Position numbers and translations under genes: made by a program | The notes under the pieces: model-generated | The model's input: the letters and a program-made list of their open reading frames with translations, nothing else | The model's database searches: none | Told to the model about the DNA's origin: nothing | Shown here: positions 15,638-22,749 of the stretch, in pieces | How the letters are laid out: each line of letters opens with the position of its first letter | Position numbering within the stretch: position 1 is the first letter of the stretch | Assembly: GCA_964470965.1 (NCBI GenBank) | Contig: CAYYIS010000057.1 | Span: forward strand, 1-30,737 | Source of the DNA: CAYYIS01 sp964470965 | GTDB taxonomy: Bacteria; JAAXHH01; JABIQT01 | Reading direction: 5' to 3' | DNA length: 30,737 nt

Positions 15638-16165
15638 ATGAAATACCTCGCCGCCCGGGACGACAGGCAGATAGAGGTGGACTTGGTCGAACAGGAAGAC
15701 GGGTTGTCCGTCAGTGTCGACGGTGAAGCAATGCGGCTGGACCTGACTCCGTTGGACGGTGATGCGACCTACTCTCTGCTTATAGACGGGAAGTCCTACA
15801 CCGCGGTCCTACTGGACATGGCCGACACCTGCCGTGTATCGATAGACGGTGAAGAGTTTGAATTTAACGTGGAAGAGGAGGAACTGGCTCGCCTGCGCAG
15901 GCAGGTGAAACCCAGACAAAAAACGGGCACGCAAGAGATTAAAGCGCCCATGCCCGGGAGGGTGATAGCCGTGGAGGTGGAGGTAGGCGATGCGGTGTCC
16001 GCAAATCAGGGGGTCGTTATAATAGAGGCCATGAAGATGGAGAACCAGCTCAAGGCTCAGGATGCCGCCAAGATAAAACAGGTGCTGGTCTCTGTTGGTG
16101 ATGTGGTAAACAAGGGAGATGTACTCCTGATACTCGAAGACACGGGAAACACCGATGGACCATAG
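15638..16165 (+). CDS. Biotin carboxyl carrier subunit with BT-like N-terminal domain
   Basis: The 175-aa protein has a C-terminal biotinyl domain with the modified lysine K133 in IEAMKMENQ, preceded by KAPMPGRVIAVEVEVGDAV. Its first about 85 residues are beta-rich (DGLSVSVDGEAMRLDL, YSLLIDGKSYTAVLL, CRVSIDGEEFEFNV), resembling the BT domain that links subunits in propionyl-CoA carboxylase alpha chains. A basic linker RRQVKPRQKTGTQ joins the two. Together with the preceding carboxylase it makes the equivalent of one PCC alpha chain split over two genes. AGGGAG lies six bases before the ATG. The 3' end overlaps the cupin gene by 11 bp. Confidence 0.88.
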   Translation: MKYLAARDDRQIEVDLVEQEDGLSVSVDGEAMRLDLTPLDGDATYSLLIDGKSYTAVLLDMADTCRVSIDGEEFEFNVEEEELARLRRQVKPRQKTGTQEIKAPMPGRVIAVEVEVGDAVSANQGVVIIEAMKMENQLKAQDAAKIKQVLVSVGDVVNKGDVLLILEDTGNTDGP

Positions 16166-16652
16166 TAAAAAACCCGATTGGAGAGAAAATGGCGTTAAAG
16201 TCATCTCCGGCAAAGCACTCGATGTCAATACGCCTCAAACACCGGGCATGAACCGTGCAGCCGCCATTACCAACGCGAGAACCGGGGCGAGTAAACTATG
16301 GGCCGGAACCGTGACCATTCATCCGGATGCCAAAACCGGCGCCCATCACCACGGAGAGCTTGAGAGTGTAATTTATGTAGTCAAGGGCAAAGCCAGGATG
16401 CGCTGGGGAGAGAACCTGCAATTTACGGCGGAAGCCGGTCCCGGAGATTTTATCTATGTGCCGCCCTTCGTCCCACATCAGGAAATCAATGCCAATCCCG
16501 ATGAAGAACTCGACTGCGTCCTTGTCAGAAGCGGTACGGATCCCGTCGTTGTGAATCTGGAGATCGAACCCGTGGAACCACCGGAAGAAGTTTACTGGGT
16601 GGACTCGATCCATCCTGATCCGTCGGAAGACTGCGGGATGGATCGAGAGTAG
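16155..16652 (+). CDS. Cupin-domain protein
   Basis: This 165-aa single-domain cupin has motif 1 as TGAHHHGELESVIYVVKG (about 56-73), with the His-x-His and Glu metal ligands, and motif 2 as PGDFIYVPPFVPHQE with the third His. It probably binds one divalent metal and could be a small dioxygenase, isomerase or sensor. The substrate is not identifiable. The ATG lies inside the last codons of the carrier-subunit gene (11-bp overlap), so the two are translationally linked and the cupin probably belongs to the carboxylase operon. It is the last gene of the plus-strand block; the convergent mannonate dehydratase ends 40 bp away. Confidence 0.85.
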   Translation: MDHSKKPDWRENGVKVISGKALDVNTPQTPGMNRAAAITNARTGASKLWAGTVTIHPDAKTGAHHHGELESVIYVVKGKARMRWGENLQFTAEAGPGDFIYVPPFVPHQEINANPDEELDCVLVRSGTDPVVVNLEIEPVEPPEEVYWVDSIHPDPSEDCGMDRE

Positions 16653-16692
16653 TTGCCGGAGTTCCTGAGGAAGACACCCCATATTGCGTCTG

Positions 16693-17661
16693 TTATTCCC
16701 TGTACACGGCTTCCCGCAAACCCCTGATATACCCTACCGCGTAAAGACGTCCTATCGATGAGTAGCCCGGGTGATCGTTGTTGTCTCCCTCGAGCGTTGG
16801 GACGTGGTCCGGGCGAAGGACACCTTCAAAACCGACATCACGATAGGCGCGCAGACATTCCATCATGTCCGTGGGACCATCGTCATGGAACGTTTCTTCG
16901 TATTTCTCCACCTCGCCCCGAACATCGCGGAAATGTACGAAGTGAATTTTGCCCTGCTTACCGAAATGGCGGATAGCAGCTGGCTGGTCGTCCGTCATCA
17001 AAGCAAAGTTGCCCTGGCAGAACGTGATTCCGTTATTGGGACTGGGTTTCATGTCCAGCAGACGCTGAAAGTTCTCGAGCGACCGCATGATGCGGCCGAT
17101 ACCGCGAAGGGGCGATAACGGTGGGTCATCCGGATGCATGGCCATTTTGACACCGGCCGCTTCAGCCACGGGAACGACACGCTCCAGGAAGTACGCGAGA
17201 TTCTCCCAGAGTTGTTCCTCCGGCACTTCACCTGCCCAGGTGGGTGGCGCATCCTTCATCAGGGAGTGGTCGTAACCCGTCACATAGGCTCCCCCACGTG
17301 AGGGGATCGTAGAGGAAGTACGCATCCAGTTGAGCACGGCCATCCAGTTGTAGCACCAGGCTTCTATGCCGACACGGCCCATGTTTGAGACAAAAGTACA
17401 AACATTATCTATTTCCTCATCACGACCGGGAAGCCCCAGCTTGATTTGGTCCATGGGCGGCGCGCTTTCTATCACCGAAACCTTGAAACCGGCATCTTCG
17501 AAGCGGGTCTTCATCCTGAGCATCGGCATGAAATCCCACCGTTTTTCCCCGGTACCGATGTCAGACGGCAACGAGGTCACTGCATGATGCACCCCTATTT
17601 GTTTGACCTGCCGCCACAGGGAACTCGGTTCTGAACCCAGTACTTCAGCAATTTCAATCAT
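16693..17661 (-). CDS. uxuA: Mannonate dehydratase (UxuA family)
   Basis: The start at 17661 (MIEIAEVLGS) has AAAGGA six bases upstream; the frame is open 16 codons further but that lacks a binding site and overlaps the cytochrome gene. The 322-aa TIM-barrel protein has family hallmarks: MAMHPDDPPLSPLRGIGR, the CQGNF segment, HFVHFRDVRG, a RPDHVP motif, and a final GYSSIGRLYAVGYIRGL. Known members dehydrate D-mannonate to 2-keto-3-deoxygluconate in hexuronate breakdown. This is shorter than the about 394-aa E. coli enzyme but close to the shorter bacterial forms. It is the last gene of a minus-strand run with the enolase-superfamily protein and a cytochrome lipoprotein. D-mannonate is the best guess for substrate, though a related sugar acid is possible. 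Confidence 0.88.
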   Translation of the reverse strand: MIEIAEVLGSEPSSLWRQVKQIGVHHAVTSLPSDIGTGEKRWDFMPMLRMKTRFEDAGFKVSVIESAPPMDQIKLGLPGRDEEIDNVCTFVSNMGRVGIEAWCYNWMAVLNWMRTSSTIPSRGGAYVTGYDHSLMKDAPPTWAGEVPEEQLWENLAYFLERVVPVAEAAGVKMAMHPDDPPLSPLRGIGRIMRSLENFQRLLDMKPSPNNGITFCQGNFALMTDDQPAAIRHFGKQGKIHFVHFRDVRGEVEKYEETFHDDGPTDMMECLRAYRDVGFEGVLRPDHVPTLEGDNNDHPGYSSIGRLYAVGYIRGLREAVYRE

Positions 17662-17686
17662 TTCAAATCCTTTCTGAAAATTCCGA

Positions 17687-18058
17687 TTAATTTTCCTTGG
17701 CGCCCTCATCGATCCACCTGCGGACCAAGCTTATTTGATCCGCGCTTAGAGGCAGGCCCACGGATGGCATAACGGGCGGAACAGTACCTTCTATTCGCTT
17801 GACCAGCAGGCTGGCGTCGCTGTCCCCTGCCACCACCGGCGTGCCGCTTAGACCGCCGGCCATGACCGTCTGGAACGAGGACAGGTCGAGCCCTCCTTCG
17901 AGGCCGTGGCATTGGGTGCAATACGTACTCAGCAACGGCTGAACATCGGAGGCGAACGATACAGGTGCGTCTCCGGTAACATTGTTGTCACCGCAGGCCA
18001 GGACAACGGCCATCCATGTTGCGACGGATAGTAGAACTTTTAAACGGCACAATTTCAT
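17687..18058 (-). CDS. Small c-type cytochrome lipoprotein
   Basis: The true start is the ATG at 18058; a longer frame to 18406 only runs antiparallel into the upstream gene. The 123-aa product begins with a lipoprotein signal peptide (hydrophobic LLSVATWMAVVLAC) with the lipobox cysteine C22, followed by GDNN. A single haem-binding motif C47-T-Q-C50-H51 is present in YCTQCHGLEGGLDLSS. VMPSVGLPLS offers M97 as a possible sixth ligand. The layout (short cytochrome with SFQTVMAGG and IRRW-like WIDEGA end) resembles planctomycete-type cytochrome c domains. It would be anchored outside the inner membrane as an electron carrier. It lies seven bases after the enolase-superfamily gene and 25 bp before uxuA, so it is probably in one transcript with sugar-acid enzymes. 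Confidence 0.85.
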   Translation of the reverse strand: MKLCRLKVLLSVATWMAVVLACGDNNVTGDAPVSFASDVQPLLSTYCTQCHGLEGGLDLSSFQTVMAGGLSGTPVVAGDSDASLLVKRIEGTVPPVMPSVGLPLSADQISLVRRWIDEGAKEN

Positions 18059-18065
18059 AAACGGA

Positions 18066-19346
18066 TCACTCCGCCTGTTCTCTGACGGGATGCTTCTGTG
18101 CCCTTTCGAACAGGTCCGTCCACTCCGGGGAGCCGTCGTCGTGCCAGGGCTCCAGTCGGACACCCGGCATGTGCGCCGGACCATGCCCCTGTGAAAAGTA
18201 TCCGTAGCCCTGGTGCATCGGCGCCAGGTGGATGCGGGAACCGTCCGGATAAACGGTGGAACAGATGATGCGCGGCTTCGGCCGGTCATAACGTTCTCCC
18301 TCTCCGAGCGCCTGTATCGTTTTGTCGGGTATACGATAGCGCTCGACGGCTTCTTCATCAACTTCCACACCCAGCCCGGGTAATTCCGGCACCTTTTGAT
18401 AGCCACCTACCACCTCGACAGGATTTTTCAGAAGTTGATGGCTGTACAGGTTCATACATGTGATCGCAGGCCAGGTGGCGTGTGTCAATACCGCACCCAG
18501 GTGGGCGGCCCAGGTGGACGTCAGTCCGTTACCCACCAACTGGAGCCAGAAAGGCATACACGCCTCGGCTGCCAGAATGCCCTGTCGTATCACTTCAGAT
18601 TTGCCCGCGCAGACGACGAAGCCGTCGCACACCTCCTCCCGTACCGCAGTGATATAGGGCGGCGATCCGAAATGCATGGCGATCGGACGACAGATGACCT
18701 GCCGCAGTTGTCTGTTGCCCAGGATGTCATTCTGAGGAATAGGTGTTTCGAACATGGCCACGTGATCGCATTTCTCCAGCTGCTGCATGATCGGCATAGC
18801 CGCAGCCGCATTCTGCATGGTGCCGTTGGCGTCCAGATCCAGTTTGAACCCGAGGGGAACCACTTCGGAGACCGCTTCTACCTGTTCAACGATATCCCAC
18901 CAGGGACGCTGTTTAATCTTGAAGCTGGTATAACCGTTGGCGACTGCGTCCGTTGCTTCGGCCGCCCAGTCGTCCGGCGAGGCGTCGATAGACCACCAGG
19001 ATATCGGGGTCCAGTCCCGGACCTTTGTGCCCATCAGTTTAAAGCATGGGACTTCGAGTGCTTTGCCCACCACATCGAACATCGCCATCTGTAGCCCCGC
19101 GCCGAGCGAATCGTCGTTCATCACATCCGCCGGGCTCTTGCCCATCACGCGGTTTACTGCGTCGTCCGTCACGCGGGCCCACGTGTAGTGTATAACGGTT
19201 TCCCCCCAACCGACCAGACCCGTGTCGGTTGTAACCTTGCACAACTCCAGGATGGCCCAATTATACACCTCCCGCTCACTGATACGGGTCTGTCGCTCCG
19301 TGAACGGCACATCGACGACCATACGGTCCACACGGGTTACTTTCAT
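18066..19346 (-). CDS. Enolase-superfamily (mandelate racemase/muconate lactonizing) protein
   Basis: ATG at 19346 is preferred over the upstream TTG at 19355. The 426-aa protein has the capping domain and barrel of the superfamily. It shows a K-x-K motif (FKIKQ), a first metal ligand in LDLDANG, and a second in MFETP. At the place where PIALDES normally supplies the third metal ligand it reads PIAMHFG, with no acidic residue. The usual His of the second catalytic dyad region is also not evident. About 70 residues beyond the barrel (from EGERYDRPKPR to the end) form a C-terminal extension. Family enzymes dehydrate or racemise sugar acids; its neighbour uxuA supports sugar-acid metabolism. The unusual metal site means the activity may differ from a standard dehydratase. 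Confidence 0.83.
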   Translation of the reverse strand: MKVTRVDRMVVDVPFTERQTRISEREVYNWAILELCKVTTDTGLVGWGETVIHYTWARVTDDAVNRVMGKSPADVMNDDSLGAGLQMAMFDVVGKALEVPCFKLMGTKVRDWTPISWWSIDASPDDWAAEATDAVANGYTSFKIKQRPWWDIVEQVEAVSEVVPLGFKLDLDANGTMQNAAAAMPIMQQLEKCDHVAMFETPIPQNDILGNRQLRQVICRPIAMHFGSPPYITAVREEVCDGFVVCAGKSEVIRQGILAAEACMPFWLQLVGNGLTSTWAAHLGAVLTHATWPAITCMNLYSHQLLKNPVEVVGGYQKVPELPGLGVEVDEEAVERYRIPDKTIQALGEGERYDRPKPRIICSTVYPDGSRIHLAPMHQGYGYFSQGHGPAHMPGVRLEPWHDDGSPEWTDLFERAQKHPVREQAE

Positions 19347-19375
19347 CGGTTCCAACCCTTTTCTGTGAGAGTTGA

Positions 19376-19416
19376 CAAAGAATAAGGGCAGCCAACCAGG
19401 ATCCCGTTATTCTTTG
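19376..19416. repeat. 10-bp perfect inverted repeat between two minus-strand genes
   Basis: Arms CAAAGAATAA (19376-19385) and TTATTCTTTG (19407-19416) are perfectly complementary. They can be extended inward by GGG/CCC with one bulged base, giving about 13 pairs around a 14-base loop. It sits in the gap between the S-component-like gene and the enolase-superfamily start. There is no clean U-tract after it, so it may be a transcription pause, a weak terminator, or an operator for the downstream operon. Confidence 0.5.
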
Positions 19417-19432
19417 CATATGGCATTCGTGG

Positions 19433-20290
19433 TCAAATCAATAAACAGGCCAGGAACAGTAACACGATGATCGGGATTAAACCGCTACCTACGTTGAAAC
19501 TCCAGTCGGGTATTTCCGACAGGGGTATCGTCATCAGATTGTATCCGCCCGGCACGTTGATCGCAAACTCCTGTGATCCCGTGATACCCAGGGAGATCGA
19601 GGCACCGAATACAAGGCCCACGAGGAGAACGCCCCAGATTGAAATATGCGCGATGTGCGGAAAGTGGCCGCTCGACAAATCTTCCTTGTCCATTATATCA
19701 GTATAAAGCAACCCCCACTTTTTTACCCTTGGATACAGCACGGGCAAAAGCAGGGGACCGAGAATACCGGCGGCTATGAAGTTGTTCAATGTAATCGCGG
19801 GGGCGAGAATGTGGTAGGGGACGATGCCCAGAAGGTCGATGCCCCAGCACAACTGTACGGCACAGGCAAGGCTCGCAACGAAAGTGACCGCCAGGTACAT
19901 CAGCAACAGGGAAATACTGCCGTCCTGACGGCGCACCTTTCCTGATTTTATTCGACTGATTACGCTCCCCCAGGATGCCAGAGGCTCCCGATCGGTCATC
20001 AGGCGCCAGGCTCTGTATGGGAGGTAGCCATACCAGAAATTGGCAACCAAGCCGAAGTAGCTTCCCAGCCCGTACGTGCCGCCGAGCAGGTCTCCTATGA
20101 AATTTCCAAGTGCGGAACCCCAGGCTCCGGCCGGACCGAACATGAGTGAGCATATAACAGGAAAAACATTGGCGGGGCGTGCTTCTGTGATACCGGGAAT
20201 TACGGGGAATAATTTGAACGGAAGTAAAACGGCGGCATACATCGCCGCCGAAAGAGCCACCAGGACCACCATCCTGGTGTATTTCCACAT
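19433..20290 (-). CDS. ECF-transporter S-component-like membrane protein
   Basis: The ATG at 20290 (MWKYTRM) has AGAGG eight bases upstream and is favoured over the GTG at 20308. The 285-aa product is very hydrophobic with about six to seven membrane helices. The segment PGITEARPANVFPVICSLMF, followed by GPAGAWGSALGNFIGDLLGG, is typical of energy-coupling-factor substrate-binding (S) subunits and related transporters. The C-terminal part is longer than a usual S component (about 180-200 aa), with two or more extra helices after about residue 215. No ATPase or T-subunit gene lies in the window; many S components use a shared module encoded elsewhere. The substrate is unknown; proximity to the sugar-acid operon could be meaningful or accidental. 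Confidence 0.72.
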   Translation of the reverse strand: MWKYTRMVVLVALSAAMYAAVLLPFKLFPVIPGITEARPANVFPVICSLMFGPAGAWGSALGNFIGDLLGGTYGLGSYFGLVANFWYGYLPYRAWRLMTDREPLASWGSVISRIKSGKVRRQDGSISLLLMYLAVTFVASLACAVQLCWGIDLLGIVPYHILAPAITLNNFIAAGILGPLLLPVLYPRVKKWGLLYTDIMDKEDLSSGHFPHIAHISIWGVLLVGLVFGASISLGITGSQEFAINVPGGYNLMTIPLSEIPDWSFNVGSGLIPIIVLLFLACLLI

Positions 20291-20313
20291 GGTAAACGCC
20301 TCTTTCACGCGGT

Positions 20314-20952
20314 TTATCCCTCCAGCTTACGAATCTCGTCGCGAAGCCGGGCGGCGTCTTCGTACCGTTCTTCATCGATGGCGGATTGAAGTTCTCTGCG
20401 TGCGGTATCGAGCGGACTCTCGTCAGTAATCACGATTTTGTTGACGGCGAGTTCTTCTTCGGTTTCACCATGCTCGATTTTTTCCAGGTGTTCATCGATG
20501 ATGCTCTCAGGAGCGGGGGTGGCCTGCTTGGGCATCGGTTGGCCGTGTTCGACCATGACTTCTTCCATAACGAATATCGGTGCGTCAATACGCAATGCAA
20601 GCGCTATTGCGTCACTCGGCCTTGCATCCAACACCATCGCGTCCCCATTTAGATCAACATGGATTTCCGCTACGTAGAATGCTTTCTCCCTCAATTCCGT
20701 AATCAGAATTCTGGTGACGGCAGCATCGAGGCGGTCAAATACCGATTTCAACAGGTCATGGGTCATCGGCCGGGGAAACTCATCCTCTCCCGGCGTGAGT
20801 TTCATCTTTATGGCCACCGCTTCGGCCGGTCCTATCGTCAACACCAGCACCCGTTCTTCTTCTTCGTCCGTCAGCCACAGAAGCGGAGATGGGTTTACCG
20901 GATAATTAACCGGATATGTGTGTCCGACATCATAAACCTTCAGTCTAATCAC
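20314..20952 (-). CDS. Bifunctional nuclease-family (DUF151) protein with C-terminal UVR motif
   Basis: The 212-aa protein has the BFN/DUF151 core (ERVLVLTIGPAEAVAIKMKL, then MTHDLLKSVFDRLDA, AFYVAEIHVDLNG, and the conserved DARPSDAIALALR). A UvrB/UvrC-type UVR motif closes it (about 178-212, RRELQSAIDEERYEDAARLRDEIRKLEG region). Family members are reported to have DNase/RNase activity in plants and structural similarity in Thermotoga; the bacterial role is not settled. UVR motifs mediate protein contacts in nucleotide excision repair and in Clp adaptor proteins. It starts with ATG at 20952 and ends 23 bp before the S-component-like gene. Confidence 0.88.
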   Translation of the reverse strand: MIRLKVYDVGHTYPVNYPVNPSPLLWLTDEEEERVLVLTIGPAEAVAIKMKLTPGEDEFPRPMTHDLLKSVFDRLDAAVTRILITELREKAFYVAEIHVDLNGDAMVLDARPSDAIALALRIDAPIFVMEEVMVEHGQPMPKQATPAPESIIDEHLEKIEHGETEEELAVNKIVITDESPLDTARRELQSAIDEERYEDAARLRDEIRKLEG

Positions 20953-21046
20953 TTTGATCGCTCTTTCTTCTGTTTCTTATCGACCGGCTGGACGCCGTTC
21001 CTCTACAGATTCCATTCGTGACAATGACAGAAACCCACGGCTACAT

Positions 21047-21159
21047 TCACTGATCGTAGAATCCCATACCGCCTGCTTCCGCGAGGTTCTTCAGATTGGC
21101 GGGCATCACCCAAAACCGGCTAAAGAGGACCCGTGGTCTAAGGTGGTGGGCGTCTTCAT
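21047..21159 (-). other. Two overlapping mini-ORFs in the leader of the DUF151 gene
   Basis: On the minus strand a 17-codon ORF (ATG 21159, reading MKTPTTLDHGSSLAGFG) ends in TGATG, whose ATG (21106) begins a 19-codon ORF reading MPANLKNLAEAGGMGFYDQ and ending at 21047. The termination-reinitiation overlap and the amino acid make-up look protein-like. They could be leader peptides, a tiny frameshifted gene, or chance. No ribosome binding site is clear. Confidence 0.25.
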
Positions 21160-21167
21160 ACTGCTAT

Positions 21168-21203
21168 AAAATAAGTATAAAAGTGGGCTGTGGTCAAGCT
21201 CAA
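21168..21203 (-). promoter_or_regulatory. Candidate promoter(s) for the DUF151 gene
   Basis: On the minus strand TTGAGC (21203-21198) and TATACT (21179-21174) are 18 bases apart. An overlapping pair TTGACC (21197-21192) and TATTTT (21173-21168) also has an 18-base spacer. Either would give a leader of over 200 bases before the ATG at 20952. The region is markedly AT-rich compared with its surroundings. Confidence 0.35.
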
Positions 21204-21232
21204 AATGGGGCCGCAGGGTTTTTCGGCAGGTT

Positions 21233-21586
21233 TTAATCGTCCCGGTCTGAGCGCCAGGGCCCATGAGGACTCGCCCGTTCAATCAGGCGTTTCCGGGAAA
21301 GGAATCGGTAGGCCGCCTCTCGTTTTCCGCCCTTGCGCCGGGCGAACAAGCGTTGGGATTTCGCAGCTGTTCGGGAGCGGTTATGTTCACGGGTGTTGTC
21401 CCTTATATGGTGCTCACGGCACAATGTAATGCCGTTATTGAGGGTGTTGTCTCCTCCCAGAGAAACAGGGATGATGTGATGTGCCTCCAGCATTTCGGTT
21501 GCGCCACAACCCTCATGCTGGCACCGCTCCCCGTCTCTTTCCTTCACCATACGTCCCCACACTTTTGTGGAGTATTTTTCTTTCAT
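21233..21586 (-). CDS. HNH endonuclease-like protein
   Basis: The ATG at 21586 has AGGAGA six bases upstream and overlaps the galK stop by four bases (ATGA). The 117-aa protein has a zinc-ribbon type HNH core. C22 and C27 come first, then EAHHIIPVSLGGDNTLNNG, then C56 with the EHH ending at 60. The pattern is C-x4-C ... HH ... N ... C-x2-HH. The C-terminal about 55 residues are strongly basic (NRSRTAAKSQRLFARRKGGKR), suited to nucleic acid binding. Stand-alone small HNH proteins are often of unknown role, nicking or cutting DNA in mobile elements or defence. Its translational coupling to galactokinase is unusual. Confidence 0.82.
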   Translation of the reverse strand: MKEKYSTKVWGRMVKERDGERCQHEGCGATEMLEAHHIIPVSLGGDNTLNNGITLCREHHIRDNTREHNRSRTAAKSQRLFARRKGGKREAAYRFLSRKRLIERASPHGPWRSDRDD

Positions 21587-22749
21587 GGGATTTCTCCTGC
21601 GCCACCGGCCGGCCGGCATACGTAAATGTCCGGCTCGAAACCGGTTCGAGAGGGATAACGCTCGCGAACCTCAGTTTCCAGGGATGTCACGGCTCCTGCT
21701 TCCACAAGCGTGATGGTACACCCGCCAAAACCACCGCCGGTCATGCGCGATCCAACGACACCGGGGGTGGACCGCGCGATCTCTACCATGACGTCCAGCT
21801 CTCTGCAACTGACTTCAAAGAGGTCTCGAAGACTGTCATGGGAGGCATTCATCAATTGTCCCAACTGGCAGAGGTTGCCAGCCTTTAAGGCCTGCACGCT
21901 GTCTAGCACCCGGTCGTTTTCGTCGATGACATGCTTACACCGATCGGCCACCGCCTCAGGCAGCGATGCTCTGTGCTCAGAAAATTGTTCCGCAGTTACA
22001 TCCCTCAGCGCGGTGACGCCGTTCACCTTGCCGCTGAAAAACCGTACGCCTTCCTCGCACTCCTGGCGTCTTTTGTTATATTCAGAGTCTACCAGGCCCC
22101 TCGGTTTGTTAGTATTGGCGATTACCAGGGCGTGGGCGGGCGCTTCAAAAGGTACATTCTCAAAGGAAAGCGACCGGCAGTCGAGAAACAGGGCGGTGTC
22201 AGGTTCTGCGACACATGAGATAAACTGATCCATTATACCGCACAGGACCCCGGCATATTCGTTTTCCGCACGCTGACAGATCTTCGCCATTCGCGGTCCA
22301 GGCAGTACGGCCTCCGACAAAGCCGTGAACACGGTGGCGGTGGCTACTTCGAGGGCGGCCGACGAACTCAAACCTGCGCCCAGGGGAACGGTTCCGTCAA
22401 ACACGCCATCGAACCCTGTAAGCCTGAAGCCTTCCTGATTCAGAACCTCGGCGACGCCTTTAGGATAACAACCCCAGGACTCACCTTTGCCGTGATCGAT
22501 ATCATCAAGGTCGAACGAGACGGAGGTGCCGAAATCCAGGGCAAACAGGTTGACAGTTCGGTCGTCCCGCGGCCGTGCGGCCATCATAATATCCCGGTCG
22601 ATGGCCACGGGAAACACGAAGCCGTCGTTATAGTCCGTGTGCTCACCTATCAGGTTCACGCGACCCGGCGCACGAAATAGGCGGACACCGTCTGTGGCGC
22701 CATATCGATTTCCAATTTCCATGAACAGTTGATCCGCGCGATCGTTCAT
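21583..22749 (-). CDS. galK: Galactokinase (GHMP family)
   Basis: The 388-aa protein is full length. It carries the galactokinase signature GRVNLIGEHTDYNDG (29-43), the GHMP ATP motif PLGAGLSSSAA (122-132), the catalytic aspartate D174 in CGIMDQF, and the third motif SRMTGGGFGGCTI near the C-terminus. It phosphorylates galactose at C1 using ATP, the entry to the Leloir pathway. No galT, galE or transporter lies nearby. Its start overlaps the stop of the DUF4416 gene by four bases, and its own stop overlaps the HNH start by four, so the three are translated as one unit. A related GHMP sugar kinase substrate cannot be excluded. Confidence 0.93.
   Translation of the reverse strand: MNDRADQLFMEIGNRYGATDGVRLFRAPGRVNLIGEHTDYNDGFVFPVAIDRDIMMAARPRDDRTVNLFALDFGTSVSFDLDDIDHGKGESWGCYPKGVAEVLNQEGFRLTGFDGVFDGTVPLGAGLSSSAALEVATATVFTALSEAVLPGPRMAKICQRAENEYAGVLCGIMDQFISCVAEPDTALFLDCRSLSFENVPFEAPAHALVIANTNKPRGLVDSEYNKRRQECEEGVRFFSGKVNGVTALRDVTAEQFSEHRASLPEAVADRCKHVIDENDRVLDSVQALKAGNLCQLGQLMNASHDSLRDLFEVSCRELDVMVEIARSTPGVVGSRMTGGGFGGCTITLVEAGAVTSLETEVRERYPSRTGFEPDIYVCRPAGGAGEIP

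Noticed and set aside
18059..18406. Upstream extension of the cytochrome lipoprotein frame
   Set aside because: It lies antiparallel in phase over the end of the enolase-superfamily gene and is basic, without domains; the lipoprotein signal begins at 18058.
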